NCBI GenBank assembly: GCA_963575745.1
Contig: CAUYUJ010018305.1
Span: 300,586 to 364,585 of the forward strand
DNA length: 64,000 nucleotides
From: Prorocentrum cordatum
Lineage: Eukaryota; Sar; Dinophyceae; Prorocentrales; Prorocentraceae
Reading direction: 5' to 3'
A program made the translations under genes and the position numbers. How positions within the stretch are numbered: position 1 is the first letter of the stretch; each line of letters begins with the position of its first letter. Of this stretch, positions 55,036-64,000 are shown in pieces. Under the pieces are notes generated by a model. The model had not been told where the DNA came from. It did not search any database and saw only the letters and a list, made by a program, of their open reading frames with translations.

Positions 55036-55372
55036 ATTCACTTATGCTCAAACTCACTCGTGCTCAGGCTCACTCATACTCAGACTCGCACTCATCATAC
55101 TCATACTCAGGCTCACTCACACCCAGACTTACGCACACTCAGACTCACTCACACTTAGACCCACCCGCCCTCATATTCATTCGTAGTCAGACTCACTCGT
55201 ACTCAGACCTACTCAGGGCCAGTTTCATATCCATCATACTCATACTCAGACGCACTCACATTCAGATTTACTCGCGCTCAGAATCACTCACACTCAGACC
55301 CACCCACCCTCATATTCACTCGTAGTCAAACTCACTCGTACTCAGACCCTTTCAGACTTAGACTCGTACTCG
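55036..55372 (+). repeat. ACTCAG/ACTCAC hexamer array
   Basis: Degenerate CTCACTCATACTCAGACT-type units with a higher-order repeat near 120 bp. Confidence 0.88.
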
Positions 55373-55399
55373 CTATCCGGCTGGCCGTGGCGACGCGGA

Positions 55400-55579
55400 G
55401 CCTCCCTGAGGCCCAACAGGGGCGGAGAGTGCCGAGGAGGGTCGCCCGCTGCTTCGGCCGGCCCTTCTCCGCCTCTCGCCCGCGCGGGGGTGGCGCTCGC
55501 CCGCCCCGCCCGAGGGGACATGTCGGACGGGCTGGCAGAGCTCTTCATCGAGAACATGGCCGAGGCCCTCCCCAGGAGG
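55400..55579 (+). CDS. Candidate exon before a TIR intron, unassigned
   Basis: One + frame is open and ends MSDGLAELFIENMAEALPRR at an AGG/GTACTC donor in phase 0. The donor is the first base pair of a TIR-bearing repeat. The ATG at 55520 could be an internal Met. Upstream the frame is Arg/Ala/Pro-rich. No family recognised. Confidence 0.42.
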
Positions 55580-55763
55580 GTACTCCGGGTTTCTTAATGG
55601 GCGTCAGGGGGGCGTCACCCCCGCCGACAGCCCTGCATCGGCTCCCGTCGCGGGCAGCCGCCGCGCGCCAAAGGCGCTCCGACACCCGTCGCGGCGCGAC
55701 GACGAGGCGAGGTTGACCCCCGTCGGAAGGGTACCCCCCCTCGCTTATCAAGAAGCCCGGAGC
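55580..55763 (+). mobile_element. Introner-like TIR element, family I-3
   Basis: The left GTACTCCGGGTTTCTTAATG is mirrored at the right by CTTATCAAGAAGCCCGGAG (about 18/21 matches). About 184 bp. A CAG follows at 55772-55774 as a possible acceptor. No second copy in this window. Confidence 0.6.
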
Positions 55764-57073
55764 GCGTGGCTCAGCGTGCCCCTTGCCTACCACGCTTCGG
55801 CGCGACACGCTGTCCACTTCCTGGTCCCCAGGCGTCAACGTCCCGTGCCTTTCTGAGCCTCCCGCCTCGCTGGGCGGAGCGACGCGTGAACCACTCGCAA
55901 GGCATAGCGCGTCGCTGGGGCCGCCTAGGCGACACGCCATCCCGAAGTTGCAGGCCGTACCCCCAGGGGAAGCGGTTGGTGCAGCCCGCGCCACCCTCCT
56001 AGGCATCTGCTCGCATCCCCACCGGCCCGTCCCAAAGCAATTGCCAGTCGAGCTGCCTTGATGAAGGAGTGTGGGGGGGTCTGGAAGTGGGTCTGGCGGG
56101 GTGGTGGAGGGGGAGTGGTGGAGGGTGGGGGGTCTGGCGGGGGGGTGGAGGGGGGGCTGGACGGGGGGATGGAGGGGGGAGGGGTAGGGGTAGGCGTGGA
56201 GGGGGGTTGGTGGAGGGTCCAACGCTTCGCGGAACGCCCCTCCAGACCCAGGGGGAGGGGGCAGGGGGAGAAAGGGGGTTCAGCCGACCGAGCTCGTTAA
56301 ACCACTCACGCCCAGAGGGCGGATGGGATTGCCGCCGTTTCGGGCCCCGGGACCGTCGACAGAACGACTCGGGACGAAGGGCCGGCCCTGGGGAAGGGGT
56401 CGAGAGGCTTGGGGGCCCATGCCTCGAGCGAGTCGGGCCGCGGGGTGTCTGGAGGGCCGCGCCCGCTCTCCAGGAAGGGCGACGCGCGAGCCGCACGGTC
56501 GGCTTTGCGCAGGGAGGCCGCGGGGGGCGGCGGAGAAGCAGAGGCCCACTTTCTCTGCCCCTCCTCTGGCCGCACCGACCTCCTGTCCCTCGCCCTGCCG
56601 ACCTTCGAGGCAGGCGACACGGCACAAGCACAGACTTTCGGATTTCCGGATTTCCGGTTCAGATTTTTTCGGATTTCCGGTTCCGAGAGTTTATGTTTAC
56701 GCAGGCTTTTGTTCGTGTAGGCTTGCCATCGCTGCTGCGCCTCGTTCCGGTGGCCTTGCGCTGCGGTTTCTTATTCATTGGTTTGCCGATCGGCGCGGGC
56801 CCTCGTATCCCCCCTCCCCCCCCCATGGAGTAGATCTTGGCTGTTCTTGGCGCTTTCTTTGAGCAGGTGGAGCCTCCCCCATAGGACGCACTGCTGCAAA
56901 CAGTCGCACTAAACAGAGGTTTAGAGCCAGATCCCCCCCTTCCACCCAATGTCGAAACGCCGAATGAGAGCGTTCGCTAGTCCCAGCTTCGTGCATTCCC
57001 GCCTGCGCGGCAGACCACAGCCTCGGACGCGGCCGAGCATCGCTCCTGCGCGCCCAGGAGCAGCAACAGAGCC
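55764..57073. other. GC-rich low-copy region with a G-rich tract
   Basis: 56068-56220 is extremely G-rich on the + strand (GGGGGTCTGG, GGTGGTGGAGGGGG), with potential to form G-quadruplexes. 56320-56405 shares CCGGGACCGTCGACAGAACG-type words with 27590. 56640-56690 has a TTTCCGGATTTCCGG repeat. No gene supported. Confidence 0.45.
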
Positions 57074-58144
57074 GTGCAGCTCCTCTTGCCGTGGCAGGCG
57101 CCCTCGGATCGCCCCAGGCCCTGGAGGGCTCTGCAGGCTTCGGCATCGTGTGTATGTTGTGCCAGCTTTGCCACTGCACAAACAGGGCGTTCCAAAAAGG
57201 GCCCCTGCCTTCAAGGATCGAAGGAGTTGCCATCTCTCCTGCGGCGGAAGTCGGCGGAAGGTCGGCGGAGGGCGGCGGAAGTAAAACGGCGACGGCTCCG
57301 CCAGCGGAAGACGGCGGGAGCTCGGCGGAAGCCGGCGGAGGCAAAAATCGACCTCCCAAGAGATGACAACATTTTTGGGTTCAGGGTTTCCGGAATCGGC
57401 CACATGCCTTTGTCTAGCATTGCGAGCGGTTCGCATCTTAGCAATCTCATTCTAAGCGCAAGCAGCTCCGACTCTTCCTTTTGCGAGGCTCTCAGTGGAG
57501 TGCGACGAAGGTTCAGTACCAGCTATTTTTGTATGGACCGTGACATCGTACGCCGACGTGATGCGCTTCCAGTCAGAGGCTTCTGCACATCGCCCCACTG
57601 GGCACCGAATCGCGACGATGGTGCTGCAGTTCTCGACGCTTGGGCGCGGAAGAGCGACGACCCCATCACAGTAAGTGTGGAGCACCAAGAAAGGCCTTCG
57701 TTGACCGCGCTTCTTGCTAGGGGCTCCCCAAAGCTAGAGCGCCTTGTTGCCGACGATGCCTCTTGCCACCTGCAGCTTGCGCTCGTACGAGTTTCTGGAT
57801 CCTGGCACGGCAGCGTTTCCATAGATCGCGCTGTTGTGCGCCGAGAAGTTGTGAAGCTCTTCCGCATCGACGCTCGAAAGGCCGAACGCCGGCGACGGTC
57901 ACGAATGACGTGTCCGGACACAACATGCGAGTTGTCCTGGCCCTGGGTCGAGGGCTGTGGGTACTCCCGAACGCTGGCCTTCGGCACAGGCCGCTGCGCC
58001 ACTGGGGAGGTGGCGCGGCATTCATCATCGGATTGTGGCCATTGGTCTCCGAAGCCTCTTGAGACCCCCTCTGGCCCCCCCCCACCCCCCCCCCAAAAAA
58101 AACATGCGAGGAAATCGCGGTGTGGTGCATCGCGGTATCGGTAG
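57074..58144 (+). CDS. Hypothetical ORF, 356 codons, unassigned
   Basis: A long + frame in mostly non-repetitive DNA. The part from about 57360 onward has balanced composition (SSDSSFCEALSGVRRRFSTS, LQLALVRVSGSWHGSVSIDR, AVVRREVVKLFRIDARKAER). A GGCGGAAGTC repeat (57240-57345) lies inside it as basic residues. It ends in a Pro run from a C tract. The - strand is open over 57523-58389, so the coding strand is not certain. I recognise no domain. Confidence 0.35.
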   Translation: MQLLLPWQAPSDRPRPWRALQASASCVCCASFATAQTGRSKKGPCLQGSKELPSLLRRKSAEGRRRAAEVKRRRLRQRKTAGARRKPAEAKIDLPRDDNIFGFRVSGIGHMPLSSIASGSHLSNLILSASSSDSSFCEALSGVRRRFSTSYFCMDRDIVRRRDALPVRGFCTSPHWAPNRDDGAAVLDAWARKSDDPITVSVEHQERPSLTALLARGSPKLERLVADDASCHLQLALVRVSGSWHGSVSIDRAVVRREVVKLFRIDARKAERRRRSRMTCPDTTCELSWPWVEGCGYSRTLAFGTGRCATGEVARHSSSDCGHWSPKPLETPSGPPPPPPQKKHARKSRCGASRYR

Positions 58145-58853
58145 CTGGGAAGCTCACTGGGCCGCCGAGCACGGAGGGCCGTTCGTGGCGGCGTTGGGTG
58201 GAGAGCAGCGCCACGCTGGCGCGGGTCGTGAGGGTACGTGTGCAGGAGGACTCGAAGGTCAGCTCGTGGATCGTGTGGATCTGTGCGTATCGTGCATCTC
58301 TGATTGTTCCGTCTCTCGATTTCGAGGGCCCAGCTTTCCTTCATCTCCGATGTTCCCTGTGTAACCCAGCGTGGCCAACTCGGGGCCACTAGCGGTTCAG
58401 AGATGGACAGGACTGGGAGGCACCACCATCATGACCGAGCGACACGAGGGGGCTTGGGACACGACGGCAGCTCTGGCAGCTCTGGCAGGGACGTGCCGTA
58501 GCGTGCTCGCACGTCGGTGTCCGCAGTCGGGCCCGTCGCGACTTTGCCCGGCCCTGCCAGCCAGAATCCGGGCAGGGCGGCGCCCAGATCGTCGCCGTGG
58601 GGCGAGCGAGCAGGGCCACCCTGCTGAGCAGGCAGGGCGGCGCAGGGCTCGCTGCCGGCGTGGTGCGCAGAGGCCCCGGGGGGGCGAGGAGGAGGGGGGC
58701 ATTGGGCGCGGGAGGAGGCCCCCCGCTGCTCGCCGCCGCCCGCTGGAAGCGGCCCGTCCTCGGAAGGGTCCCAGCATGCGGTGCACCTGCGGGCGGCGGA
58801 CCACCGGCAGCGTCTCATGGATCAGGGGCAACGATTACTTGGGGATGGGCATA
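58145..58853. other. Low-copy region, possible exon at its 3' end
   Basis: A frame at 58775-58850 (TTGSVSWIRGNDYLGMGI) or its neighbour (AVHLRAADHRQRLMDQGQR) abuts the next TIR element. Neither is recognised. Confidence 0.3.
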
Positions 58854-59007
58854 GGGGGGGGGGCGCATCGACCCCCAATCGCCCATGGATCGCCGATATG
58901 GGCCGGATAGCCCCAGCCTGCCCAGGAACGTGCGGATTCACCATCGGGGGCCTATTGCCGATCAATCGGCGATGTGTGGCCGACTCCAGGTCGATGCACC
59001 CCCCCCC
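58854..59007. mobile_element. TIR element, family I-4
   Basis: GGGGGGCGCATCGACC at the left and GGTCGATGCACCCCCC at the right are inverted. The interior has GCGGATTCACCATCGGGGGC and ATCGGCGATGTGTGG. A related interior lies at 60073-60150. Confidence 0.6.
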
Positions 59008-59040
59008 TCTGCCAGTCCCCCCCCTATCTTTGTCCTTCAG

Positions 59041-59095
59041 TGGATGCTCTGGTGCGGCCAGTGCGCAGTGCACCAGCGCGGGACGGCGCCCACAG
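59041..59095 (+). CDS. Candidate short exon with both splice sites, unassigned
   Basis: A 55-bp segment between a strong acceptor (CCCCCTATCTTTGTCCTTCAG) and a donor (CACAG/GTTAGG). One frame reads WMLWCGQCAVHQRGTAPT. Too short to assign. Confidence 0.45.
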
Positions 59096-59191
59096 GTTAG
59101 GGGGCAGAGGCACCGAAGGAGCCACAGGTCGCTCGCGGGGGCGCGAGGAGAGCCGTGCCTCGCGCCTCGCGGCCTGTGCTGGAGAGCTGCC

Positions 59192-59333
59192 CTTCCTCCT
59201 CCTCCTCCTCCTCCTCCTCCTCCTCCTCCTCCTCCTCCTCCTCCTCCTCCTATCTCTGCTCCTCCTCCTCCTCCTCCTCCTACCTCTGCTCCTCCTCCTC
59301 CTCCTCCTCCTCCTCCTCCTCCTCCTCCTCCAA
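59192..59333 (+). repeat. CTC array
   Basis: CTC units with two TATCTCTG/TACCTCTG interruptions. Flanked by GTGTGTGTGT (59335-59350). Confidence 0.95.
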
Positions 59334-59389
59334 GTGTGTGTGTGTGTGTACCCTTGACCCCCCCACCTGCAACGCCTTATCGGAAACTG

Positions 59390-59640
59390 AAACATATGCA
59401 TCACCAGTGGCGGGTTGTTTTCTCAATCCCAAGACTTTTGAGGGTCGGGGACGACATCGGGGTGGTGTGGTGTATACTTTTTCCTTGTTTTCCAAGGGAA
59501 ACAACGACAAATGTATACACCAGGATCCTGTATACACCAGGATCCGCGTTCCTGTGCGAATTTCAGCGCTGGATCGGAAAAAACGTCGGTGTATAGAGTT
59601 CGTTTCCCTACCTTCGGCGTGTCCCGCCGTAGCGCCTCGC
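59390..59640 (+). repeat. Family G repeat, copy 2
   Basis: Matches 25755-26000, including the doubled TATACACCAGGATCC unit at 59512-59545. A GT tract follows at 59672-59688, sharing GTGTACCCTTG with 59345. Confidence 0.75.
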
Positions 59641-60072
59641 TGTGTTGGATCAGCCGGCCGCGACGAAGAAGTGTGTGTGTGTGTGTACCCTTGCTCGCTT
59701 CCTTCCTCTCCTCATCTACCGCTGCCTTGGCTCGGGTCGTGAGTATCGACTGCTGGCGAGGATCGGTTCTGCGGAGAGTGCAAGCCTCCGTCGTAGTAGT
59801 CTCCCCGTGTCCTCTAGACTCAGGAACGTGTGGGCTCCTTGGCTCTATCCCCCCCGCGCTCACACGAAGACAAGACAGGGCAGCTGGGAGAGGCACTGAG
59901 TGCACCGGACAGGCGCTCAAGAAGGTCTCCGCGGGCGCCGCGGACGAGCCCGCTTCGCTCAAGACGAGGATGTGTGGTCACAAGGTGAAGCCAGGCGCCA
60001 TTGTGTCATTCAGTGCGCCCGTGCATGTTCACCTTTGTGCTTTCTCGCAAGTGCCTTGCTTCGCCCAGGAAG

Positions 60073-60150
60073 GTGCGGATCTGCCATCGGGGGCCCATCG
60101 CCGCCGTATCGGCGATGTGTCGCCGATGCCAGCTTCCCCCCCCCCAGAGC
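60073..60150. repeat. I-4 interior fragment
   Basis: GTGCGGATCTGCCATCGGGG and ATCGGCGATGTGTCGCCGAT as in 58921-58985. Terminal repeats not seen. The flanks (59690-60072) carry no supported gene. Confidence 0.5.
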
Positions 60151-60177
60151 CCTCAAGCAAGCCCTTGCGGAGGAGCA

Positions 60178-60243
60178 GAAGGAGGAGGAGGAAGAGGAGG
60201 AGGAGGAGGAGGAGGAGGAGGAGGAGGAGGAGGAGGAGGAGGC
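60178..60243 (+). repeat. GGA array
   Basis: GGA units. 60244-60585 is low-copy with a frame that I cannot assign. Confidence 0.93.
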
Positions 60244-60599
60244 GATCATCCCCTGAACCTTCCCCCTCAGGCACGCCCCTCTCGTGGGGGGCCTCTGGCG
60301 CGGGGCTCCCGGCCTCCTCTGTCGCATTTGGTGCTCAGAGGGGGATGCCCACACATCTAAGGTCGAAGAGGACCGAGGCTTTCTGGGCCTCCTGGGAGCT
60401 TCTAGACATCCAACGACATGAAAGAATCAGGGTGGAGATGTTTCATCTCTCTCGGCCTCAGAGAGCCCTCACCGAACCCCAGAGCCGTCAGAAAACGGCT
60501 CGGGATGAAACGCCTGCCGTGAGGAGTCGGGACTTTTGGGACTCCGTTCTCAAACAAATCAAACTATCATACGTTTGGGGAGTAGGAGGAGGAGGAGGA

Positions 60600-62490
60600 G
60601 GACCAGCGGAAACCCAAGACGCACTAAGGATGGTGTAATAAACCCTCCCTCCGAATTCCCTCTTCGTAGGTTCCTAAACTAAGGGTACCAGAGAAAACAC
60701 AATCATAATCTTTTTAGGGCCATAGGCCTATGGGGCTATAGGGCTACAGGGCTGTAGGGCTACTATGGCTATAGGGCTACGGGGCTATTAGGTCTACAGG
60801 GCTATAGGGCTATAGGGCTATTAGGTCTACAGGGCTATAGGGCTATAGGGCTATGAGGCTATAGGGCTATAGGGCTATAGGGCTATAGGGCTACAGGGCT
60901 ATCGGGCTATAGGGCTACAGGGCTATAGGGCTATAGGGCTATAGGGCTATAGGGCTATTGGGCTATAGGGTTATAGGGCTACTAGGGCTAGAGGGCTACA
61001 GGGCTATTAGGACTACAGGGCTATAGAGCTATAGGGCTATAGGGCTATAGGGCTACTAAGGCTATAGCGCAGTTGGGCTATAGGGCTATTGGGCTATAGG
61101 GTTATAGGCTACTAGGGATGTAGGGTTATAGGGCTATAGGGCTATCAGGGCTATAGGGCTATAGGGCTATAGGGCTATAGGGCTATAGGGCTATTGGGCT
61201 ATAGGGCTATAAGGCTATAAGGTTATAGGGCTATAGGGCTATAGGGCTATAGGGCTATCAGGGCTATAGGGCTATAAGGCTATAGGGCTACAGGGCTATA
61301 GGGCTAACAGGGCTATACGGCTATAGGGCTATAGGGCAATAGTGCTATAAGGCTGTAGTGCTATAGGGCTATAGGGCTACCGGGCACCCAGACACCTGGG
61401 CACCCGGGCACCCAGACACCTGGGCACCCCCGGGCACCTCCGGGCACCCCGGGGCACTTCAGGGCACCCCCGGGCGCCCGGCCCCCTCCCGGGGCACCCG
61501 GGCACCTGGGCACCCGGGCATCCGGGCACCCGGGCCGGCCACCGAAATCGGCGACGTAGATCACCTACACATGTGAATCCGCTAGGACCCCTACAGAGGC
61601 AAGCTCTGATTGGGGAATTTGTTTTCGTCACGTGAAATGGCCCATTAGAAGACAATTGTCTGAGAACCCTCAATCGCGCCAAAACCATTCTTGAAATTAT
61701 AACACCGCGGGTCAAGGTGACTGTTGCGTCTTGACAGTCTAAAAGCGTGCCAGAGCACCATTCCTGGGACTTCAGCACCGCGAATCAACGTGACTGTTGT
61801 GTCCTGACAATCCTAAGTCATGACAGACCGCCATTCCCTGGTCATCAACCGTACGAACTTTTAAATTTGCTACAAACTAGAAAGACGAATGTGCGCAGCG
61901 CTAGGGCGAGAACAGCATTTGGAAATGGAGGCGCCCTCCATCCGTGAAACTGTTGCAACTTTTGCGACTAAGGTGCGCGGCGCTATGGCGAGAGTAACAT
62001 TTTGAAAACCACTTGTCATCCATCTTTGAAGCTGTTGCGATTTTTGCCACGAATGTGCGCGTCGCCAGGCGATGCCACATGTTGAAAACCACCCGTCCTC
62101 CATCTTTGAAGCTGTTGCGAACTTTTTAGGCGAATGTGCGCGGCGCTGCGGCGAGAGCAGCATTTTGAAAACCACTTGTCCTCCATGCTTGAAGCTGTTG
62201 CGAACTTTTAAGACGAATGTGCGCGGCGCAAAGGTGATAGCCACATTTTGAAAACCGCTTTTCCTCCGTTCTTGAATATGCAGCTTTTTTGTACGAATGT
62301 GCGCGGCGCTGAGGCGAGACCAGGTTTTGAAAACCATCCACCCTCCATCCCTGAACCTGTTGCAAACTTCAAGCTTCAGGATAATTTCCAGCTGCCTGCG
62401 TCAAGTCCCGCCACCTGGCCATCCTGGCATTCTGGGTGGCGACTGCTCGAGGGCATGGGACGCCGTCATGTGTGACTCCTCGTGTCTCCA
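60600..62490 (+). repeat. Family E element, copy 4, split by a nested VNTR element
   Basis: Head GACCAGCGGAAACCCAAGAC at 60600 after a short GGA tract. The body resumes at about 61623 (GAAATGGCCCATTAGAAGAC) and continues through ~70-bp and ~81-bp units to the AAGCTTCAGGATAATT tail and a GAT array. Confidence 0.82.
60680..61622 (+). mobile_element. VNTR-carrying element, nested copy
   Basis: Left end CCAGAGAAAACACAATCATA, a GGGCTATA octamer array (60718-61380, about 80 units), a GGGCACCC-type octamer array (61381-61540), then AATCGGCG.., AATCCGCTAGGA and the right end CTCTGATTGGGGAATT. It is the reverse complement of 42970-43460 but with a much longer first array. Confidence 0.85.
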
Positions 62491-62499
62491 GGCTCCCAA

Positions 62500-62865
62500 G
62501 AGTCGTGATCAGGATGACGAAGAAGATGCAGATGATTGGGATGATCAAGATGATGATGACGATTATCGATGATGTTGATGCTGTTAATGACGGTGATGAC
62601 AGTAATGATGTTGTTGATGATGCTGCTGCTGATGATGATGCTGATTATGATGCTGATTATGATGCTGATGATGATGCTGATGATGATGCTGCTGCTGCTG
62701 ATGATAATGATGACACTGATGATGATAACGATTATGATTCTGATCATGATGATGCTGCTGCTGATGATGCTGGTAGTGGTGATGATAATGACGATGATGA
62801 TGATGATGCCGACGACGAAGAGGACGACGGCGACGACGATGATGATGCTGCTGCTGTTTGTGGTA

Positions 62866-62910
<45 letters not shown>

Positions 62911-63471
62911 CTGACGATGCGGGTGGTGATGATGATGATGGTCATCATGATGATACTGATGCTGCTGTTGATGGTGATACTGATCACTATGGCGATGCTG
63001 CTGTTGCTGCTGCTGTTGATGATGATGGTGGTTGTGGTGGTTGTGGTGGCCATGATGATGGTGATGATGATTATCATGCTGCTGATGCATAATGATGACG
63101 ACGGAACGATGACGATGATGATGATGATGATGATGATGGTGATGACGATGATGATTATGGTGGTAACGGCGACGACGATGACGATGACGATGACGAGCAC
63201 GATGATGATGATGATGATGATGATGATGGTGATGATGTCGATGGTGGTGGTGGTGGTCATGATGATGCTGCTGATGATGCTGATGATGATGTTGATGATG
63301 ATGCTGATGATGACGACGACGGCAACGATGATGCTGCTGCTGATGATGATGGTGATGATGACGACGATGATGATGCTGATAATGATGACGATGCCGATGA
63401 CGATGATGATGATGATGATGATGATGGTGATGATGGTGATGATGATGACGATGATGATGATGATCATGATT

Positions 63472-63559
<88 letters not shown>

Positions 63560-63560
63560 C

Positions 63561-63633
<73 letters not shown>

Positions 63634-63652
63634 CGGACGATTGTACTGATGA
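62500..63652 (+). repeat. Long GAT-type array
   Basis: GAT with GCT, GAC, GGT and AAT variants, becoming nearly pure GAT at 63470-63635. Asp- and Met-rich frames of up to 372 codons are artefacts. Confidence 0.96.
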
Positions 63653-64000
63653 TTAAACTCGGTTGGGCCGTTCTTGCGTTGGCTTGAGGTTCTCTTCGCC
63701 CGTCTTGGATCCTTCTTGACAGTATGGTGCGTGTCTGGGGGCCATCATGGGGCCGTCTTGGCGCCGTCTTGGGCCGTCGAAGGGCCTTCTAAGACCGTCT
63801 TGGGTCCCTCGGGAGGCTCTCTTGGGCCGTCTTTGGGCCGTCTTGGATGCCCCTTGGACCATCGTGGAGTCCTCTTGGGCCGTCTTGAGCTGACGACAGC
63901 CTGAAAAGGCAAGCATGCGACATCAAGTAAAGCCAAACGGAAATCACGGAATTTGCCTTCTTCGGACCCGGTTGGGAGCTCTCTTGTGGCCTTTTTGGGA
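63653..64000. repeat. Degenerate 12-bp minisatellite (GGGCCGTCTTGG) and flank
   Basis: CCGTCTTGGGCC-type units from about 63740 to 63890. Words resemble the complement of 40140-40220. No gene to the window end. Confidence 0.6.

Noticed and set aside
61000-61380. Telomere-like repeat
   Set aside because: The octamer GGGCTATA does not match the TTTAGGG or TTAGGG types, is interstitial, and is bounded by element ends.
62569-63687. 372-codon Met-rich frame and 333-codon Ile-rich - strand frame
   Set aside because: GAT array read in different phases.

Overview
This window looks like nuclear DNA of a eukaryote with a very large, repeat-dominated, GC-rich genome. A dinoflagellate fits best. Short exon-like islands sit in long non-coding DNA, trinucleotide arrays occur every few hundred bases, a non-LTR retrotransposon with RT, zinc and RNase H modules is present, and a recognisable gene is cut by short introns that are themselves repeats with terminal inverted repeats (introner-like, a known dinoflagellate trait). 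There is no bacterial-style gene packing and I saw no tRNA, rRNA or CRISPR. Species cannot be named from the sequence.

The only host gene I can name is a glycoside hydrolase family 2 (LacZ-type) beta-galactosidase on the + strand. Its N-terminal exons lie at 14280-14708 and about 14921-15221. Its C-terminal beta-galactosidase small-chain exons lie at 25557-25735, 26125-about 26169 and about 26981-27142. The roughly 800-residue middle, including the catalytic TIM barrel, is not seen. It may be hidden by the 100-N gap at 16401-16500, or the gene may have been broken by repeats. Intron 1 is a TIR-bearing repeat with a second copy at 27961-28115, and the last exon is flanked by two copies of another TIR-bearing repeat.

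Layout: 0.5-5 kb, family A elements, an inverted-repeat pair and minisatellites. 5-8.5 kb, C-rich and GGA arrays and a family E element. 8.5-10.8 kb, a C/D element swollen by a 21-bp minisatellite. 11-14 kb, GGA, CT, TTG and ACG arrays. 14-27 kb, the beta-galactosidase locus with 73-, 6- and 90-bp tandem arrays and alternating C/D, B and A elements inside it. 27-48 kb, mostly GAT/GGA arrays, decayed AT-rich trinucleotide tracts, foldback elements, pentamer and octamer arrays, and scattered unassigned exon candidates. 48.4-52.7 kb, a frameshifted LINE on the - strand. 52.7-64 kb, more family E elements (one with a nested VNTR element), two further TIR elements next to exon-like segments, an unassigned 356-codon ORF, and a long GAT array.

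The main structural observation is that several distinct interspersed families (called A, B, C/D and E here) start and end in trinucleotide arrays. Families A, B and C/D share a common 5' head, and C/D ends in a conserved C-run/G-run hairpin module. This suggests a superfamily of non-autonomous elements that insert into, or carry, microsatellites. Most long open frames in the window are artefacts of arrays whose unit is a multiple of 3 and are not claimed as genes.
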